A stretch of DNA of 13,586 nt from contig DFEL01000075.1 of NCBI GenBank assembly GCA_002369055.1, positions 1-13,586 of the forward strand. The letters run 5' to 3'. Positions 13,586 through 13,586 of the stretch are shown piece by piece. How positions within the stretch are numbered: position 1 is the stretch's first letter; each line of letters starts with the position of its first letter. Position numbers and translations under genes: made by a program. The notes beneath the pieces were generated by a model, which did not search any database, was not told the DNA's origin, and saw only the letters and a program-made list of their open reading frames with translations. The stretch is from Cyanobacteria bacterium UBA3803 (GTDB taxonomy: Bacteria; Cyanobacteriota; Vampirovibrionia; Gastranaerophilales; Gastranaerophilaceae).

Positions 13586-13586
13586 A

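Noticed and set aside
1..13586. Mobile elements, CRISPR arrays or long direct repeats
   Set aside because: I found no transposase, integrase, phage gene, spaced repeats or terminal inverted repeats. Gene order and base composition look uniform along the window.

Overview
The window is a compact, AT-rich bacterial chromosome segment. It carries housekeeping genes (PRPP synthase, PncC/CinA, glycogen synthase, ribosomal protein L33, tRNA-Trp) mixed with poorly described genes. The base composition, the gene content and an N-terminal tail ending in SVSFTG on a DHH phosphoesterase suggest a host-associated non-photosynthetic relative of Cyanobacteria (Vampirovibrionia/Melainabacteria, Gastranaerophilales). 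That assignment is an inference from general impression, not from a marker-gene comparison. I see no insertion sequence, phage gene, CRISPR array or rRNA.

Layout. Positions 1-957 (+) hold prs, lacking only its first few codons, closed by a two-way terminator. Positions 1012-1845 (-) encode an exported alpha/beta-hydrolase-fold protein that has lost its catalytic Ser and apparently its His. Back-to-back promoters separate it from an acidic, Met-rich helical-repeat protein (1983-2894, +). That gene runs tail-to-tail into pncC/cinA (2863-3429, -), with a 32-bp overlap of the coding ends. A DHH/DHHA1 phosphoesterase (3522-4850, -) has its own terminator. A two-gene minus-strand unit follows: a 1110-residue protein (three zinc ribbons, degenerate nucleotide-cyclase-like domain, degenerate STAND/AAA-like ATPase, long helical repeats), then glgA 10 nt downstream.

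Divergent from that unit, across 78 bp, is a four-gene plus-strand operon (9857-13197). It encodes a three-helix MotA/TolQ/ZorA-like membrane protein, a MotB/ZorB-like OmpA-domain partner, a UPF0210/DUF711 (PFL family) protein and a 113-residue unknown. The spacings are 7 nt, a 4-nt ATGA overlap, and 8 nt. The window ends with rpmG (L33) and tRNA-Trp(CCA), a pair that in many bacteria precedes secE-nusG-rplK.

Most interesting. The orphan ion-driven motor pair resembles the ZorA/ZorB membrane module of Zorya anti-phage systems, but no ZorC/D/E effector is visible. It sits head-to-head with a large multidomain protein that looks like a signalling STAND protein whose cyclase and ATPase active sites have decayed. 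Whether these form one system is untested. Other second-look items are the pseudo-hydrolase, the SVSFTG tail, and two genes whose best promoters place transcription start on the start codon (possible leaderless mRNAs).
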